Notes: generated by a model from the sequence alone, not told the origin. A DNA stretch of 64,000 nt from JBFHIJ01 sp963678775 (GCA_963678775.2 CAXXGR010000010.1:186001-250000); one strand, 5' to 3'; shown: positions 8,709 to 18,383, counted from the first letter of the stretch. Translations and numbers: made by a program.

Positions 8709-9329
8709 TTATAAATCTACTTCAAATCTGAGTACGCAGTCTGTCTTATATTTAAAATAAGGTACTACAAGAGTGTCATACTTAGTAGCTAAATCAGTAT
8801 TTTCAATATTGATTATACTAAATTCTGATTTGGTATAAAATATTGGATTGTTTTTCAACTTGTCTATTACCTTTTCGCGAGTCTTTTCAGGTACTTCGTC
8901 AATATGGAAAGGATTTCTATAGTATTCCTTTATATCAACATCTTCAAAAGTAGCAAGCTCAAAGTATTCTTCTTGATCAAAAGTAATCCAAAATCTAACA
9001 TAATCAAACGTAATTTTTTTCTCGTCTACATTTTCAATTGGATCAAACGCAATTTGAGTACCATATTTATCGTAAACTAATGAATCTACCCAAAAATTGA
9101 AATGTAATATTTCAGATTTAGATATTTTATCTTTATTGTCTCGATATTCAGAGTATTCATTTAAATTTGTTTCATCAATAGAGAAATCAGGTACTTTGTC
9201 ATTTATTCTTTCATCCTCAAAATTTATAGTATATTGGAATGAAAAAGTTTGAAGCGAGTCAACCGAGCCGCAAGACCATAAAAATCCAAAAGCAGCTACA
9301 AGAAACGTTAAAGCATATATTTTTTTCAT
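8709..9329 (-). CDS. Lipoprotein of unknown function
   Basis: A 206-residue protein with a lipoprotein signal: basic MKK start, hydrophobic core and a lipobox ending LWSC at about residue 20. The mature part is acidic and predicted beta-rich (FSFQYTINFEDERIND, then FNFWVDSLVYDKYG), with no motif I recognise. It follows a DUF6588-like gene by 19 bases on the same strand, so the two probably form one envelope unit. The acidic, Tyr-rich sequence and position suggest an outer-membrane or periplasmic facing lipoprotein. No function can be given. Confidence 0.7.
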   Translation of the reverse strand: MKKIYALTFLVAAFGFLWSCGSVDSLQTFSFQYTINFEDERINDKVPDFSIDETNLNEYSEYRDNKDKISKSEILHFNFWVDSLVYDKYGTQIAFDPIENVDEKKITFDYVRFWITFDQEEYFELATFEDVDIKEYYRNPFHIDEVPEKTREKVIDKLKNNPIFYTKSEFSIINIENTDLATKYDTLVVPYFKYKTDCVLRFEVDL

Positions 9330-9348
9330 GTTTTTCTCCTATTTATGT

Positions 9349-10377
9349 TTACCACTGTCCAAACCAAAATGTAATCCCCATGTTCCATGTTGGTTGGGAA
9401 GCTAATGCAAAATCAGTATTAATTTCTAAAATTCCTAATTTATATGATGCACCAACCAAAAATCTAGAGCTATTGAAACTTTCTACGTCAAATAATATTG
9501 GAACTTCAGTTGTACGTAGCTCTTCGTAAGGAGAGTCTATCAATTCAGCAGCAGAGCCGGTTCTCAGTGCAACAAATTCACCTGACATACCTTCTAATTG
9601 GACAGCACTGTAAGCAGTTAAACCAAATTCAAATTCCTTACTAAAGTGGAACCCTACAGCCCAAGATGAAATATCAATTCCCGGGTCTCTTTTCATACTG
9701 TGGTATGCACCATGAAAAGACAAACCCATAGTAGAATCTGCTCCAAATAAGTTGACAAAGTCATCCAAGCGTTGATTAAGAATAATGCTATAGTAAGACA
9801 TATTTTTTTCTTGTATAGGCACCATAAAGAATCTAAATCTTAATTGGGTCTGAGTTGGAAATCCAACGATAAACTGAGCCGCTGGCATATTTAGCATAGT
9901 ACCAATATCATTTCCTTCTACAAACGAAATACTTTTATTCATTGAATCAGGATATGTTTGTCGTTGAGGAGTTGCAAACACTGTAGTTGAAGCACCTCCG
10001 AATACGGTTGGTTGCACAATTTTCATATTTACATTTCTTGTACCGTCCGGCGTGGCTGTTAGTGCCAACGATTGATCTGCAAAACCTGCCGGTAATTCAG
10101 CTTCGTAAGTATCTTGAGAACCCGGAATAAAATTGAATCCGCCACTGATGTTAAATGCAAATGACCATTTTTTCTCATATTTTGCATGTGTGAAAAGATT
10201 AGAATTTAATCCTTGTTCAAGGGTTGTGAACAGTGGTTTGAAGTAACCTTGCATTTGTTTAGAGGTCATTAACGTAAAATTTTTACTGATTTCAATATTA
10301 TCAGATTCTGCAGCAAATACTTTAAATCCTGATATAAATATTAAGGCAGCAAAAAGAAGGATACTATTTCTCTTCAT
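9349..10377 (-). CDS. Secreted DUF6588-like protein
   Basis: A 342-residue protein starting at the ATG at 10377, which places a clean signal peptide (MKRNSILLFAALIF, cleavage after VFAA) at the N-terminus; the upstream in-frame ATG would add 11 hydrophobic residues. The mature part begins with a YFKPLFTTLEQGLNSNLFTHA segment followed by alternating strands, ending in a terminal aromatic (FWFGQW) as in outer-membrane beta-barrels. The order resembles the DUF6588 family found in Bacteroidota, but I cannot confirm this by search. It likely sits in the outer membrane; function unknown. Confidence 0.6.
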   Translation of the reverse strand: MKRNSILLFAALIFISGFKVFAAESDNIEISKNFTLMTSKQMQGYFKPLFTTLEQGLNSNLFTHAKYEKKWSFAFNISGGFNFIPGSQDTYEAELPAGFADQSLALTATPDGTRNVNMKIVQPTVFGGASTTVFATPQRQTYPDSMNKSISFVEGNDIGTMLNMPAAQFIVGFPTQTQLRFRFFMVPIQEKNMSYYSIILNQRLDDFVNLFGADSTMGLSFHGAYHSMKRDPGIDISSWAVGFHFSKEFEFGLTAYSAVQLEGMSGEFVALRTGSAAELIDSPYEELRTTEVPILFDVESFNSSRFLVGASYKLGILEINTDFALASQPTWNMGITFWFGQW

Positions 10378-10472
10378 AAACAAGTACCTTGTAATAAGTA
10401 AGTAAAACAAAGTTCAAATATAAAGAGAAATATTATATTAACATAATAATATATTTACAATATAGTAAAAGA

Positions 10473-11138
10473 TTATTGTTTATACCCTTTTGGTACAAAA
10501 TCTTGTACATAAATTGGGACATAATCTACAGGGTTTGTAAAGATGTTATTTTGATACTGTAATTTAGCAAATTCCATTACATTGCTTATATTTAAGTTAT
10601 TTAAAGCATTAATGGATACATAATCTGCATTAAACGGCTCAAAATTTCCAACTAATAAAGTATTTTTGAAATCCATAGTATGGAAATTTTCTTTTTCATC
10701 CATGATTATTTCGCACTTAGGATTTAAGTCTTGGTCGTATACTTGGTAATACAACAGATTTTTATGCGAAGGTACTGATGCTACTATTTTAGTGCAATTA
10801 AGAGTGGTCAGATAGTGAGAAGCAGATAGCGCGAATGCATCTAACACCGGCACCGGAATAAATTTAATAGCTTCATCAAAGCATATAGCTTTAGCAAATG
10901 CTAATCCAATTCGCAATCCTGTAAATGAGCCGGGACCGGCAGAAATGGCAATGGCTTTGACTGACTCAAATGAAATATTTAAATCATCCATAACGGCTTT
11001 TACAGTTTTTGCCAATAGTCTATCGTGTAGATTAGGTAAAAAATATTCTACTTTTGCAATAGTATTTGCCGAATCCGAAATTCCAATTCCAAGTATTGAG
11101 CCACTTGTTTCTATAGATAAAATATATTCTTTACTCAT
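10473..11138 (-). CDS. tsaB: tRNA threonylcarbamoyladenosine biosynthesis protein TsaB
   Basis: A 221-residue ASKHA-fold protein that acts as scaffold for TsaD in forming t6A at position 37 of ANN-decoding tRNAs. The N-terminus (YILSIETSGSILGIGI) and the diagnostic ISAGPGSFTGLRIGLAFAKA segment near residue 65-83 are intact. As usual for TsaB, the C-terminal half is divergent, and the FVPKGYKQ end resembles the family. It starts 2 bases after the mfd stop, so it is the last gene of an hflX-mfd-tsaB unit. TsaD and TsaE are not in the window. Confidence 0.92.
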   Translation of the reverse strand: MSKEYILSIETSGSILGIGISDSANTIAKVEYFLPNLHDRLLAKTVKAVMDDLNISFESVKAIAISAGPGSFTGLRIGLAFAKAICFDEAIKFIPVPVLDAFALSASHYLTTLNCTKIVASVPSHKNLLYYQVYDQDLNPKCEIIMDEKENFHTMDFKNTLLVGNFEPFNADYVSINALNNLNISNVMEFAKLQYQNNIFTNPVDYVPIYVQDFVPKGYKQ

Positions 11139-11140
11139 TG

Positions 11141-14100
11141 TTATTCTGTCTCTACAAATTCTAAATTACGTTTTATTTTCCAGAGAATTTCTATCGCTGT
11201 TTCTCTATTATCCATGTCAAACTCTAAAAATATTTTTTTAGTTGTTTGCTTTAAATTTGCTCCGGGTTGATCTTGTACAAATTCCATGATGACCGGAAAT
11301 GCAAAATTATAAAATTTCTCGTGTTCCTGAGATGGAAATTCGCATATAATTCTATTAGGTTTGAAAATAATTCTGTTAAAACCTGTAAATTGGGCTACTA
11401 TTCTGACTTTTACTGCAAAAAGAAGTTCATGAGCTTCTTTCGGCAACTTTCCGTATTTATCTTCTAACTCTTTCGTTAGTTGTTCCAATTCAGCATAAGT
11501 CCTAAGAGAATACATTTTTTTATACAATTCAAACCTATCGGTGTCTCGTCGTACATAAGTTTCAGGCAGTAAAGCGTCCGAATTAAGTTCTATAGCTATA
11601 TCATCATTTAAAAATTCTGTTTTTGCATTATCGTCATCGTTGGCAAAAAAGTCTTTAAATTCTTGATCTTTAAGTTCTGCAACTGCTTCATCTAAAATTT
11701 TATGGAATAGTTCAAATCCCATATCAATTATAAAACCACTCTGCTCAGCACCTAATAAGTTGCCGGCTCCTCTAATTTCCATATCTTTCATTGCAAGTTT
11801 AAATCCACTACCAAGATCAGTAAATTCTTCTATAGCCTGCAATCTCTGCAAGGCTTTTTGAGGAAGTTTTTTAATCTGTGGAATAATCAAGTAACAATAC
11901 GCTTGTTTATTTGCTCTGCCAACTCTGCCGCGTAGTTGATATAGCTCTGCTAATCCAAAGTTTTGAGCCTTATTAATTAGCATTGTGTTTGCATTAGGAA
12001 TATCAATACCTGATTCAATTATTTTAGTAGCAAGAAGTACATCAAACTTACCGGAAATAAACTTTTGCATGACAGATTCGAGCTCGGTAGTTTTCATCTG
12101 ACCATGAGCCATAGCTATTTTTACTTCGGGCATTAGTGATTTGATATCTAGCATTAGTTTTTCCAAATCCTGTACTCTATCATTAACAAAGAAAACTTGG
12201 CCTCCACGGTCTAATTCTTTTTTGATTGCTTCTTTAATAGGATCTGCTTCCCATTCTATGATTTGAGTGTTTACAGGGATTCTGTTTCTTGGAGGAGTTT
12301 CTATAATGCTTAAATCTCGGGCACCCATAAGTGAGAAATTTAAAGTACGTGGGATAGGTGTTGCCGTTAAAGTAAGAGTGTCTATAGTCGATTTCATTTG
12401 GCGTAATTTTTCTTTAGCTGCTACTCCAAAACGATGCTCTTCGTCTATAATTATAAGACCAAGATTTTTGAATTGAATATCTTTAGAAAGGATTCTATGA
12501 GTACCGATAAGAATATCTACTCCGCCCATTTCTAATTTTTCTAAGATAGCCGTTTGTTCTTTTTTAGTTCTAAATCTGGAAATAACATCAGAGTTTATAG
12601 GATACCTATTTAGTCGATCTTTAAACGTCATATGATGCTGCTGAGCAAGGATAGTGGTTGGTACAAGCACTGCAACCTGCTTTCCGCTTTGGACTGCCTT
12701 AAAAGCTGCTCTAATAGCAATCTCAGTTTTACCAAATCCAACATCACCACATACCAAACGATCCATAGGAGTAGAATTTTCCATATCCCTTTTAAAGTCA
12801 TCAGTAGCAGATGCTTGATCCGGAGTATCCTCATACATAAAAGAAGCTTCAAATTCTTTTTGCCATACATTATCAGCCTCGAAAGCATAGCCGGGTTGCA
12901 TCTTTCTTTCAGCATAGAGTTTTATCAATTCTCTTGCAATATCTTTAAGCTTTTTCTTTGTTCGCTGTTTCTTTCTAATCCACTCAGTGCCACCTAATTT
13001 GGACAGAATAGGCATGTGCCCCTCACCAGCAGAGTACTTCTGAATTTTATTAATGTAATTCAGATGGACATATAAAATGTCATTACCGGCAAACATAAGC
13101 TTTGCACAGTCCTGTAAAGAATCGCCAAGTTTAACAGTTTCAAATCCTTGAAACTTAGCTACACCTTTGTCCTCATGCACAACAAAATCACCGGGGTTGA
13201 GTTGTTTTAGTTCTTTGAGTGTAATGCCTTTTTTATTATTTCTCAGGTTAGCTTTGGCTCTCATCCTGTCAAAAAGTTGATGCTCTGTGTAGCATACTAA
13301 TTTGAAGTCATCAGAAACAAAGCCATAGGCAGGAGTTGTATCGCTCCAATGTATTTTTTCTAAAGTCTTTTCAGCAGAGTCTAAATTAGAATCCTCCAAC
13401 TCATCATTTTCTAGGGAGTTAGTGACTAAATCTTTAAGTCTGTTGAGGGCATTGAATCCATCGGCTGAAAGAAATAAATCATATCCGAGTAAGGAGTATT
13501 CTCTGAGGTTTTGGCATATTGCCTTTACAGAGCTGGCAAAAGCCGGTTGTGATTTAGTAGTAAATGAATAATCAGATTTTCCTATATAGGAGAGACCTAC
13601 CACAATTCTGGAATCAAATAAATGATTAGTATCTATCTCTAACGAATCTTTCTCATCTAATACAATGATATTATCCGTAGAAATATATTCCAAAATCGAG
13701 CAAGTGTCTCCAAGGTTTGACTTGTGAAACACATTAGCTATATAACTTAAATCTTTATGCTCTTTGATACTACGCTGCGATAAAACATCAAATTCTCTTA
13801 TAGATTCGATATCATTACCCCAAAATTCAATTCTCAAGGGGTTAGCCCAGCCAATAGGGAAGATGTCAACAATCCCACCACGGATAGCAATATCACCTTC
13901 CTGCTCCACAAAATCTTTTCTGTTAAATCCATTTAGTATATTGGATTTAACAAAGTCATCAAAATCTAAATTCTGATCCTTCTTTATCGTTTTTTTATTG
14001 CCGGTAATATCTTGTTGAATAGGTATTTCCAAATCAAAAATAGATTCTTCAATAATAGCGATAGATTTCTTGTTCTCTGAAATTTTTCGTAAACCGTCTA

Positions 14101-14416
14101 CTAACCAACCATAATGAGAATCCGCATCTTCTGCCTCAAACTTTATATTCTTCTTGGGCTTGGATAGGAATGCTATCTGCTCATCTTCCATAGATAGCTT
14201 TAAGTCATTATACCACCGCTCTGCAGAATCATAATCTTTAGTAACAATAAAGAACTGCTTCTTTGAAAGTTCGCTTAGAGTACTTAGAAAAAAAGCAGTA
14301 GAAGAGTTTGCATTTAATTTAATATCTAAGCTATTTCCGGAATCTATTTTAGAGCTAATTTCCTTGACTGATTTAAGAGATTTGATTTTTGATATCAAAT
14401 CTTGGAACATACCCAT
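11141..14416 (-). CDS. mfd: Transcription-repair coupling factor Mfd
   Basis: A roughly 1090-residue ATP-dependent translocase that removes stalled RNA polymerase and recruits UvrA. Visible parts are the UvrB-like N-terminal modules, the RNA polymerase-interacting CarD-like domain (LNPGDFVVHEDKGVAKFQG), Walker A (CGDVGFGKTEIAIRAAF), the DEEH box (IIIDEEHRFGV), motif III (TLTATPIPRTL), motif VI (QLRGRVGRANKQAYCYL) and the C-terminal TRCF domain. I start it at the ATG at 14416, just past the hflX stop. Another ATG at 14461 would overlap hflX by 32 bases and add 15 poorly conserved residues. It sits between hflX and tsaB. Confidence 0.93.
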   Translation of the reverse strand: MGMFQDLISKIKSLKSVKEISSKIDSGNSLDIKLNANSSTAFFLSTLSELSKKQFFIVTKDYDSAERWYNDLKLSMEDEQIAFLSKPKKNIKFEAEDADSHYGWLVDGLRKISENKKSIAIIEESIFDLEIPIQQDITGNKKTIKKDQNLDFDDFVKSNILNGFNRKDFVEQEGDIAIRGGIVDIFPIGWANPLRIEFWGNDIESIREFDVLSQRSIKEHKDLSYIANVFHKSNLGDTCSILEYISTDNIIVLDEKDSLEIDTNHLFDSRIVVGLSYIGKSDYSFTTKSQPAFASSVKAICQNLREYSLLGYDLFLSADGFNALNRLKDLVTNSLENDELEDSNLDSAEKTLEKIHWSDTTPAYGFVSDDFKLVCYTEHQLFDRMRAKANLRNNKKGITLKELKQLNPGDFVVHEDKGVAKFQGFETVKLGDSLQDCAKLMFAGNDILYVHLNYINKIQKYSAGEGHMPILSKLGGTEWIRKKQRTKKKLKDIARELIKLYAERKMQPGYAFEADNVWQKEFEASFMYEDTPDQASATDDFKRDMENSTPMDRLVCGDVGFGKTEIAIRAAFKAVQSGKQVAVLVPTTILAQQHHMTFKDRLNRYPINSDVISRFRTKKEQTAILEKLEMGGVDILIGTHRILSKDIQFKNLGLIIIDEEHRFGVAAKEKLRQMKSTIDTLTLTATPIPRTLNFSLMGARDLSIIETPPRNRIPVNTQIIEWEADPIKEAIKKELDRGGQVFFVNDRVQDLEKLMLDIKSLMPEVKIAMAHGQMKTTELESVMQKFISGKFDVLLATKIIESGIDIPNANTMLINKAQNFGLAELYQLRGRVGRANKQAYCYLIIPQIKKLPQKALQRLQAIEEFTDLGSGFKLAMKDMEIRGAGNLLGAEQSGFIIDMGFELFHKILDEAVAELKDQEFKDFFANDDDNAKTEFLNDDIAIELNSDALLPETYVRRDTDRFELYKKMYSLRTYAELEQLTKELEDKYGKLPKEAHELLFAVKVRIVAQFTGFNRIIFKPNRIICEFPSQEHEKFYNFAFPVIMEFVQDQPGANLKQTTKKIFLEFDMDNRETAIEILWKIKRNLEFVETE

Positions 14417-14429
14417 ACCTATAAAAAGA

Positions 14430-15698
14430 TTATTGAATAAATGGTTTATAGTGGTTTGCAAAATACTCTTCTTGATCTAAAGGAACTCGTAGTGTAATTT
14501 CAGTTCCGTTGTCAGTGTCGTCTCGTTCTATTATTTCGCAATATTTATACAGCCATGAAACTCGTTGTGACTCAGTATAAGGTATAATCAGACTGGTAGT
14601 TTTGCAGTTTTCGTTGTATTTTTCCTGCATCCTTTCTAGCAGAGTCTGGACATTAAGTCCTTTAGATGCTGCAACAAACAAACAATCCTTATACTCTTCT
14701 TCAATTAGTTTCAACCCGTCCAAATCTTCCAACTTATCTATTTTATTACATACTAAAATAGTTGGTATATCAGTTATATTTAGAGATTGTAGAGTCTTTT
14801 CTACAATGTCAATATGCTCTCTGAAAAATGGATTAGAAACATCAACCACATGTAAAATAATATCAGCTTCGGATGCCTCTGCAAGAGTCGATCTAAAAGA
14901 AGCAACTAAGTGAGTAGGTAGTTTTTTGATAAAGCCCACAGTATCAGAAAGTAAAGCTTCCTGCCCGGATGGTAAATCAAAAATCCTAACTGTTGTGTCT
15001 AAAGTTGCAAACAGTTTATCTTCTACATAAACATTTTCATTTGTAATGTTTTTCATAAGTGTAGACTTACCCGCATTAGTATAGCCTACCAGGGCGAAAC
15101 GTGGCATTGATTTCCTGCCTTTGCGTTGCTGTTCTTTTTGAGTTGAGATTAAGTCCAACTTCTCTTTTAATAATTGAATCCTATTACGAATGATACGCCT
15201 ATCTGTTTCAATTTGGGTTTCACCGGGACCTTTTGTACCTATACCACCATACTGTTTGGAAAGGTGAGTCCACATCCTGGTAAGTCTTGGCATTAAGTAT
15301 TGCAGCTGTGCTAACTCAACTTGCGTTTTTGCTTCGTTTGTTTTAGCTCTTTCTACAAAAATGTCAAGGATTATACCACTTCTGTCCAGTACTTTAATTT
15401 GAAGCTCATTTTCGAGATTTCTAACTTGAGCAGGAGTAAGGTCATCATCAAAAATGATTAGATCTATATTTTGTTCCACTATCATTTCTTTCAATTCGGC
15501 AACCTTGCCTTTGCCGATAGATGTACTTTTGCTTGGTTTTACAAGTTCTTGGTAAATCATTTCGACTACTTCGGCACCGGCTGTTTCAGCTAAAAAAGAT
15601 AACTCTTCGAGATTTTCTTTAGTTTTATCTCTATCAGCACCTTTTTTTACTACGGAAATCGCTATTGCTCTTTCCTTTTTGTCTAAAGTATCGTACAA
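14430..15698 (-). CDS. hflX: Ribosome-associated GTPase HflX
   Basis: A 422-residue GTPase that splits stalled ribosomes. The N-terminal HflX domain (about 1-185) includes the LIIFDDDLTPAQVRNLE and GGIGTKGPGETQIETDRR signatures. The G domain follows: G1 ALVGYTNAGKST, a switch I Thr in LDTTVR, G3 DTVGFIKKLP, G4 CNKIDKL and a G5-type SKG. The C-terminal strand-rich tail (residues 375-422) is typical. It heads the unit hflX-mfd-tsaB and is divergent from a metallopeptidase gene across 105 bases that must hold both promoters. Confidence 0.95.
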   Translation of the reverse strand: MYDTLDKKERAIAISVVKKGADRDKTKENLEELSFLAETAGAEVVEMIYQELVKPSKSTSIGKGKVAELKEMIVEQNIDLIIFDDDLTPAQVRNLENELQIKVLDRSGIILDIFVERAKTNEAKTQVELAQLQYLMPRLTRMWTHLSKQYGGIGTKGPGETQIETDRRIIRNRIQLLKEKLDLISTQKEQQRKGRKSMPRFALVGYTNAGKSTLMKNITNENVYVEDKLFATLDTTVRIFDLPSGQEALLSDTVGFIKKLPTHLVASFRSTLAEASEADIILHVVDVSNPFFREHIDIVEKTLQSLNITDIPTILVCNKIDKLEDLDGLKLIEEEYKDCLFVAASKGLNVQTLLERMQEKYNENCKTTSLIIPYTESQRVSWLYKYCEIIERDDTDNGTEITLRVPLDQEEYFANHYKPFIQ

Positions 15699-15803
15699 AT
15701 TTCATCCTTTCTTCTAAATAAAGAAAATTGTTTTGCAAATTATAAAAAAAATTGCTGAATATTCAATACATTTGTAAATGTTATAAATAGTATTTGCAGG
15801 GTT

Positions 15804-16466
15804 ATGAGTCAAGTTACTGTAATTAAATCAAATCGTAAAACTATCAGCATACAAGTTGATCTTGAGAAAAACATAATTGTGCGTGGACCAAATCAGATGA
15901 CAAAGACCCAAATTGATAAGCATTTGGAAAAACATCGTGATTGGATAATAAAAAAACAAATTGAAATAGAAAAACATACTTCTAAAGCTCATGAGTATAA
16001 AGAAGGCGAAATGTTCTATTTATTGGGTGAGGAACGTAGACTAACATTTGTAAAAGATTTGAAGTATGCTTTGGTAAATAAAGACGGTTTTTTTAAAGTA
16101 GACTATGACAGCAAAGAACATACAAGAAATATTATAATTACGTTTTATAAAAACTATGCTAAACATGCTCTTATTAAAAGAGCTTGGGAGGTCGCCGAAA
16201 AGGTTAACCTTAAGCCTGAAAAATTTAAAATTTCCAGTGCTGAAAAACGCTGGGGGTCATGCAGTGGCAGGGGTAACATTAATTTAAGTTTCCATCTTAT
16301 GCCTTTCCCATTTAGAATTATTGATTATGTTATTATTCATGAGCTGGCTCATCTTATATATTTGGATCACAGCAAAGAATTTTGGGATATAGTCCATAAA
16401 ATAATGCCTGATTATAAATCGAGAGTAGACTGGATGCATGAACATGCTGCTACATATAAAATTTAA
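15804..16466 (+). CDS. YgjP-like (M48-type) zinc metallopeptidase
   Basis: A 220-residue cytoplasmic protein of the YgjP/DUF45 family. The zinc site is VIIHELAHLIYLDHSKEFW: HELAH followed by a third His (H in LDHS) ten residues on. The family lead-in KRWGSCSGRGNINLSFHLM is also intact. The N-terminal half (residues 1-100) has the usual beta-rich region that starts with SNRKTISIQVD. Members are often next to type I restriction systems or stand alone; here there is no such system and the gene is monocistronic. Substrate unknown. Confidence 0.85.
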   Translation: MSQVTVIKSNRKTISIQVDLEKNIIVRGPNQMTKTQIDKHLEKHRDWIIKKQIEIEKHTSKAHEYKEGEMFYLLGEERRLTFVKDLKYALVNKDGFFKVDYDSKEHTRNIIITFYKNYAKHALIKRAWEVAEKVNLKPEKFKISSAEKRWGSCSGRGNINLSFHLMPFPFRIIDYVIIHELAHLIYLDHSKEFWDIVHKIMPDYKSRVDWMHEHAATYKI

Positions 16467-16601
16467 GTCTATATAGTTATATTTTAAGTCTAAATAATCA
16501 GAGTCTACTTTGGTATTAGCTTCTCGGATTTGCTTATCCTTTGTAAAATCGTAAAAAAGATGTATCTTGATAATATATGTTTAAAATAATTAAGAAGTTA
16601 T

Positions 16602-17522
16602 ATGAAAAAATACAGCATTCTATTGGTGCTTTTTACTTTAGCTTTCAGTTCTTTTGCTATGGCTCAAGTTGCAAAACGAGATAGTGTTTTTGATCAAATG
16701 TCTCAAACTCGTATTCCGGTAGATACAACTGATATAAGATATAATTTTGTGCCCGGAGATACTCTTATTTACAGAGCTGAGGCACATGACAGTATTGTAA
16801 GAGGATTTGACCCTGCATTATTACGCATAAGGTATGAAAAATGGATGATAACGTGTGATTCGGTTGATAAAACAGGTAATTTTCATCTTACCCAGATGCT
16901 GGTGGATTATGTAGCTATGGAAAGCCAAGGTGATATTGAAAATGTCAAAAGAGAGTCTTCAGCATGGATAAATAGAAAAGCTTTTTTAGTTATAGATTCT
17001 ACAGGACAAAGGATTGCGTCATATCCTGATGACTCTACAAAGGCGGCAACTGCACCAGGTAGTGTTTTTAATCCTCCTTTGATAGAAAGTATGAAAATTA
17101 AAACTGCACGCACTAACCAAGGCTGGAACGCAATGAAACAGTTAGTGGACTGGAATGAAAACTCAGTCCCTGCTCCTTTAGTTAGGCAGACCTGCTTGTA
17201 CAAAATGAAACCTGCGAAAGATACTTTGGGCTTTGATTGTTACAGAGTTGAATTTATTAAGACAGGTCAAGGTAGCTTTGAATTAGATGCCGATGGGGTT
17301 TATATTGATTTGACAACTGTACTTACAGGCTTCAACGATTATTTCTTTAGTTTGAAATATCATGTACCTATTTTTGTAAATGCAAAACTAGAGCAGAAAG
17401 TTAGGCTTATAAATGGCAAAGATAGCGATATGGTGCCCGGTTGGCATTTTATTGAAGTAGATTATATTTTAGAAAGTTTGAAAAGAAACGGAGTAGAAAT
17501 ACTTGTGGACAGAAGCAAGTAA
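16602..17522 (+). CDS. Secreted protein of unknown function
   Basis: A 306-residue protein with a clear signal peptide (MKKYSILLVLFTLAFSSFA, cleavage after AMA). The mature chain is mixed alpha/beta and includes a segment DTLIYRAEAHDSIVRG and a long C-terminal strand region (FSLKYHVPIFVNAKLEQKV). Repeated phrases built on yr/w-e-k and DSTG motifs suggest a beta-sandwich, but I recognise no family. It has its own intergenic region of 135 bases upstream and a long hairpin downstream, so it appears monocistronic. Probably periplasmic. Confidence 0.65.
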   Translation: MKKYSILLVLFTLAFSSFAMAQVAKRDSVFDQMSQTRIPVDTTDIRYNFVPGDTLIYRAEAHDSIVRGFDPALLRIRYEKWMITCDSVDKTGNFHLTQMLVDYVAMESQGDIENVKRESSAWINRKAFLVIDSTGQRIASYPDDSTKAATAPGSVFNPPLIESMKIKTARTNQGWNAMKQLVDWNENSVPAPLVRQTCLYKMKPAKDTLGFDCYRVEFIKTGQGSFELDADGVYIDLTTVLTGFNDYFFSLKYHVPIFVNAKLEQKVRLINGKDSDMVPGWHFIEVDYILESLKRNGVEILVDRSK

Positions 17523-17541
17523 TAAACATATTTTTTATATA

Positions 17542-17580
17542 ACAAATGGGCTAATTGGTTTATTCAATTAGCCCATTTGT
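17542..17580. terminator. Long perfect hairpin after the secreted-protein gene
   Basis: A 16-bp perfect stem (17542-17557 with 17565-17580) with a 7-base loop lies between two convergent genes. T-rich sequence follows only weakly on either side, so it could be a terminator working in both directions or an mRNA 3-prime stabiliser. Confidence 0.7.
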
Positions 17581-17601
17581 GTACCTATTTGAAACTAAAT
17601 A

Positions 17602-17841
17602 CTACTCTGCCCAGTGTGGCATAGCGTTCATATAGTGCCCTGCTCTTTCATTTGCCTGTTCTTTAGTTACGCCGGGATGCCATGACATAAACCACTCAGC
17701 GACACCGCCTTGGATCACTTCTTTTGGAGGCGTATTGCCTTCATCATCTTTGCAAAATTTGCAATAGTTTTCATGTTTGCCCTGAAAATTAGGGTGTGCG
17801 AGTGGTGCGCCGCAAGAGTAGCAAAATTCCTGTTTTTCCAT
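17602..17841 (-). CDS. Small zinc-ribbon protein
   Basis: A 79-residue protein with an N-terminal zinc ribbon: CYSCGAPL at residues 7-14 and YCKFCKD about 17 residues later give a CxxC-x(n)-CxxC site. The rest (PPKEVIQGGVAEWFMSWHPG) resembles the putative zinc-ribbon family often found fused to or beside AraC or GyrI-type proteins. A palindromic operator identical in its core to that of the GyrI-like gene lies 58 bases upstream of the ATG, so both genes are probably one regulon of the WYL protein. The inserted 2.6-kb segment now separates it from those genes. Confidence 0.75.
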   Translation of the reverse strand: MEKQEFCYSCGAPLAHPNFQGKHENYCKFCKDDEGNTPPKEVIQGGVAEWFMSWHPGVTKEQANERAGHYMNAMPHWAE

Positions 17842-17898
17842 GATAGAACTCCTTAAGTATTATCGTAAATCAATTACAATACAAACTTACATATTGAT

Positions 17899-17920
17899 AT
17901 ATGACAACTGTATGTCATAC
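17899..17920. promoter_or_regulatory. Palindromic operator upstream of the zinc-ribbon gene
   Basis: ATATGACA-N6-TGTCATAC, with perfect 7-base arms TATGACA/TGTCATA at 17900-17906 and 17913-17919. The same arms with the same 6-base spacer occur at 21346-21367 before the GyrI-like gene. Position 58 bases upstream of the ATG fits a promoter operator. The likely binder is the WYL regulator at 21362-22303. Confidence 0.6.
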
Positions 17921-17985
17921 ATGTATCAATATTTTATCAACTTAAAAAGTTTTAGACTGGGGTATATTATAAATAAATAATTATA

Positions 17986-18003
17986 TTGGGGTGGGTTAAT
18001 TTT
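17986..18003 (+). repeat. Left inverted repeat of the putative mobile segment
   Basis: Sequence TTGGGGTGGGTTAATTTT; compared with the reverse complement of the right end it has one extra base and one T/C change. TTATA precedes it directly at 17981-17985. Confidence 0.45.
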
Positions 18004-18092
18004 GCTGACAAAAACGGGTCAAAATTCAGAGGGAAAGAACACCGGGTACTTGTACTTGCGAATGGTCTGGAGCAGGACCATCTCCAACTGGC

Positions 18093-18329
18093 ATGTTAAT
18101 TGCGTTCCGTGGCACAGAGTATGAATATGAATTTACTTGTGCCGATTTGGTGGAACTTGCGAAGAGCGATATTGCAGAACATGATTATGGAGTAGAACCA
18201 GAATGTACAGGCTCTGAAACAAAACATCTTTTTTATATGGGTAAAAAAATATTCAGAGTAATTGAATGGACAGCGACAGCTAATTCTTACGAATATACAC
18301 TTACCGTATTTACTGATGAAGATATGTAA
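18093..18329 (+). CDS. Small protein of unknown function, possibly 5-prime truncated
   Basis: A 78-residue acidic protein from the ATG at 18093, beta-rich in pattern (LIAFRGTEYEYEFTCADL, then YEYTLTVFTDEDM). The frame stays open upstream to 18009 and would add a Cys-pair segment TPGTCTCEWSGAGPSPTG, which looks protein-like. So the real start may be a non-ATG codon, or the 5-prime part may have been lost at the left end of the mobile segment. I recognise no family. It precedes a broken propeller-like gene by 54 bases on the same strand. Confidence 0.4.
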   Translation: MLIAFRGTEYEYEFTCADLVELAKSDIAEHDYGVEPECTGSETKHLFYMGKKIFRVIEWTATANSYEYTLTVFTDEDM

Positions 18330-18383
18330 AACATTATATAAGAGCAGATGTGAATTTATTTCGCATCTGCTAAAAAAACAACT

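Noticed and set aside
12628..12997. Open frames of 95 and 121 residues inside mfd
   Set aside because: They overlap the Mfd helicase motifs in other frames and have no coding character.
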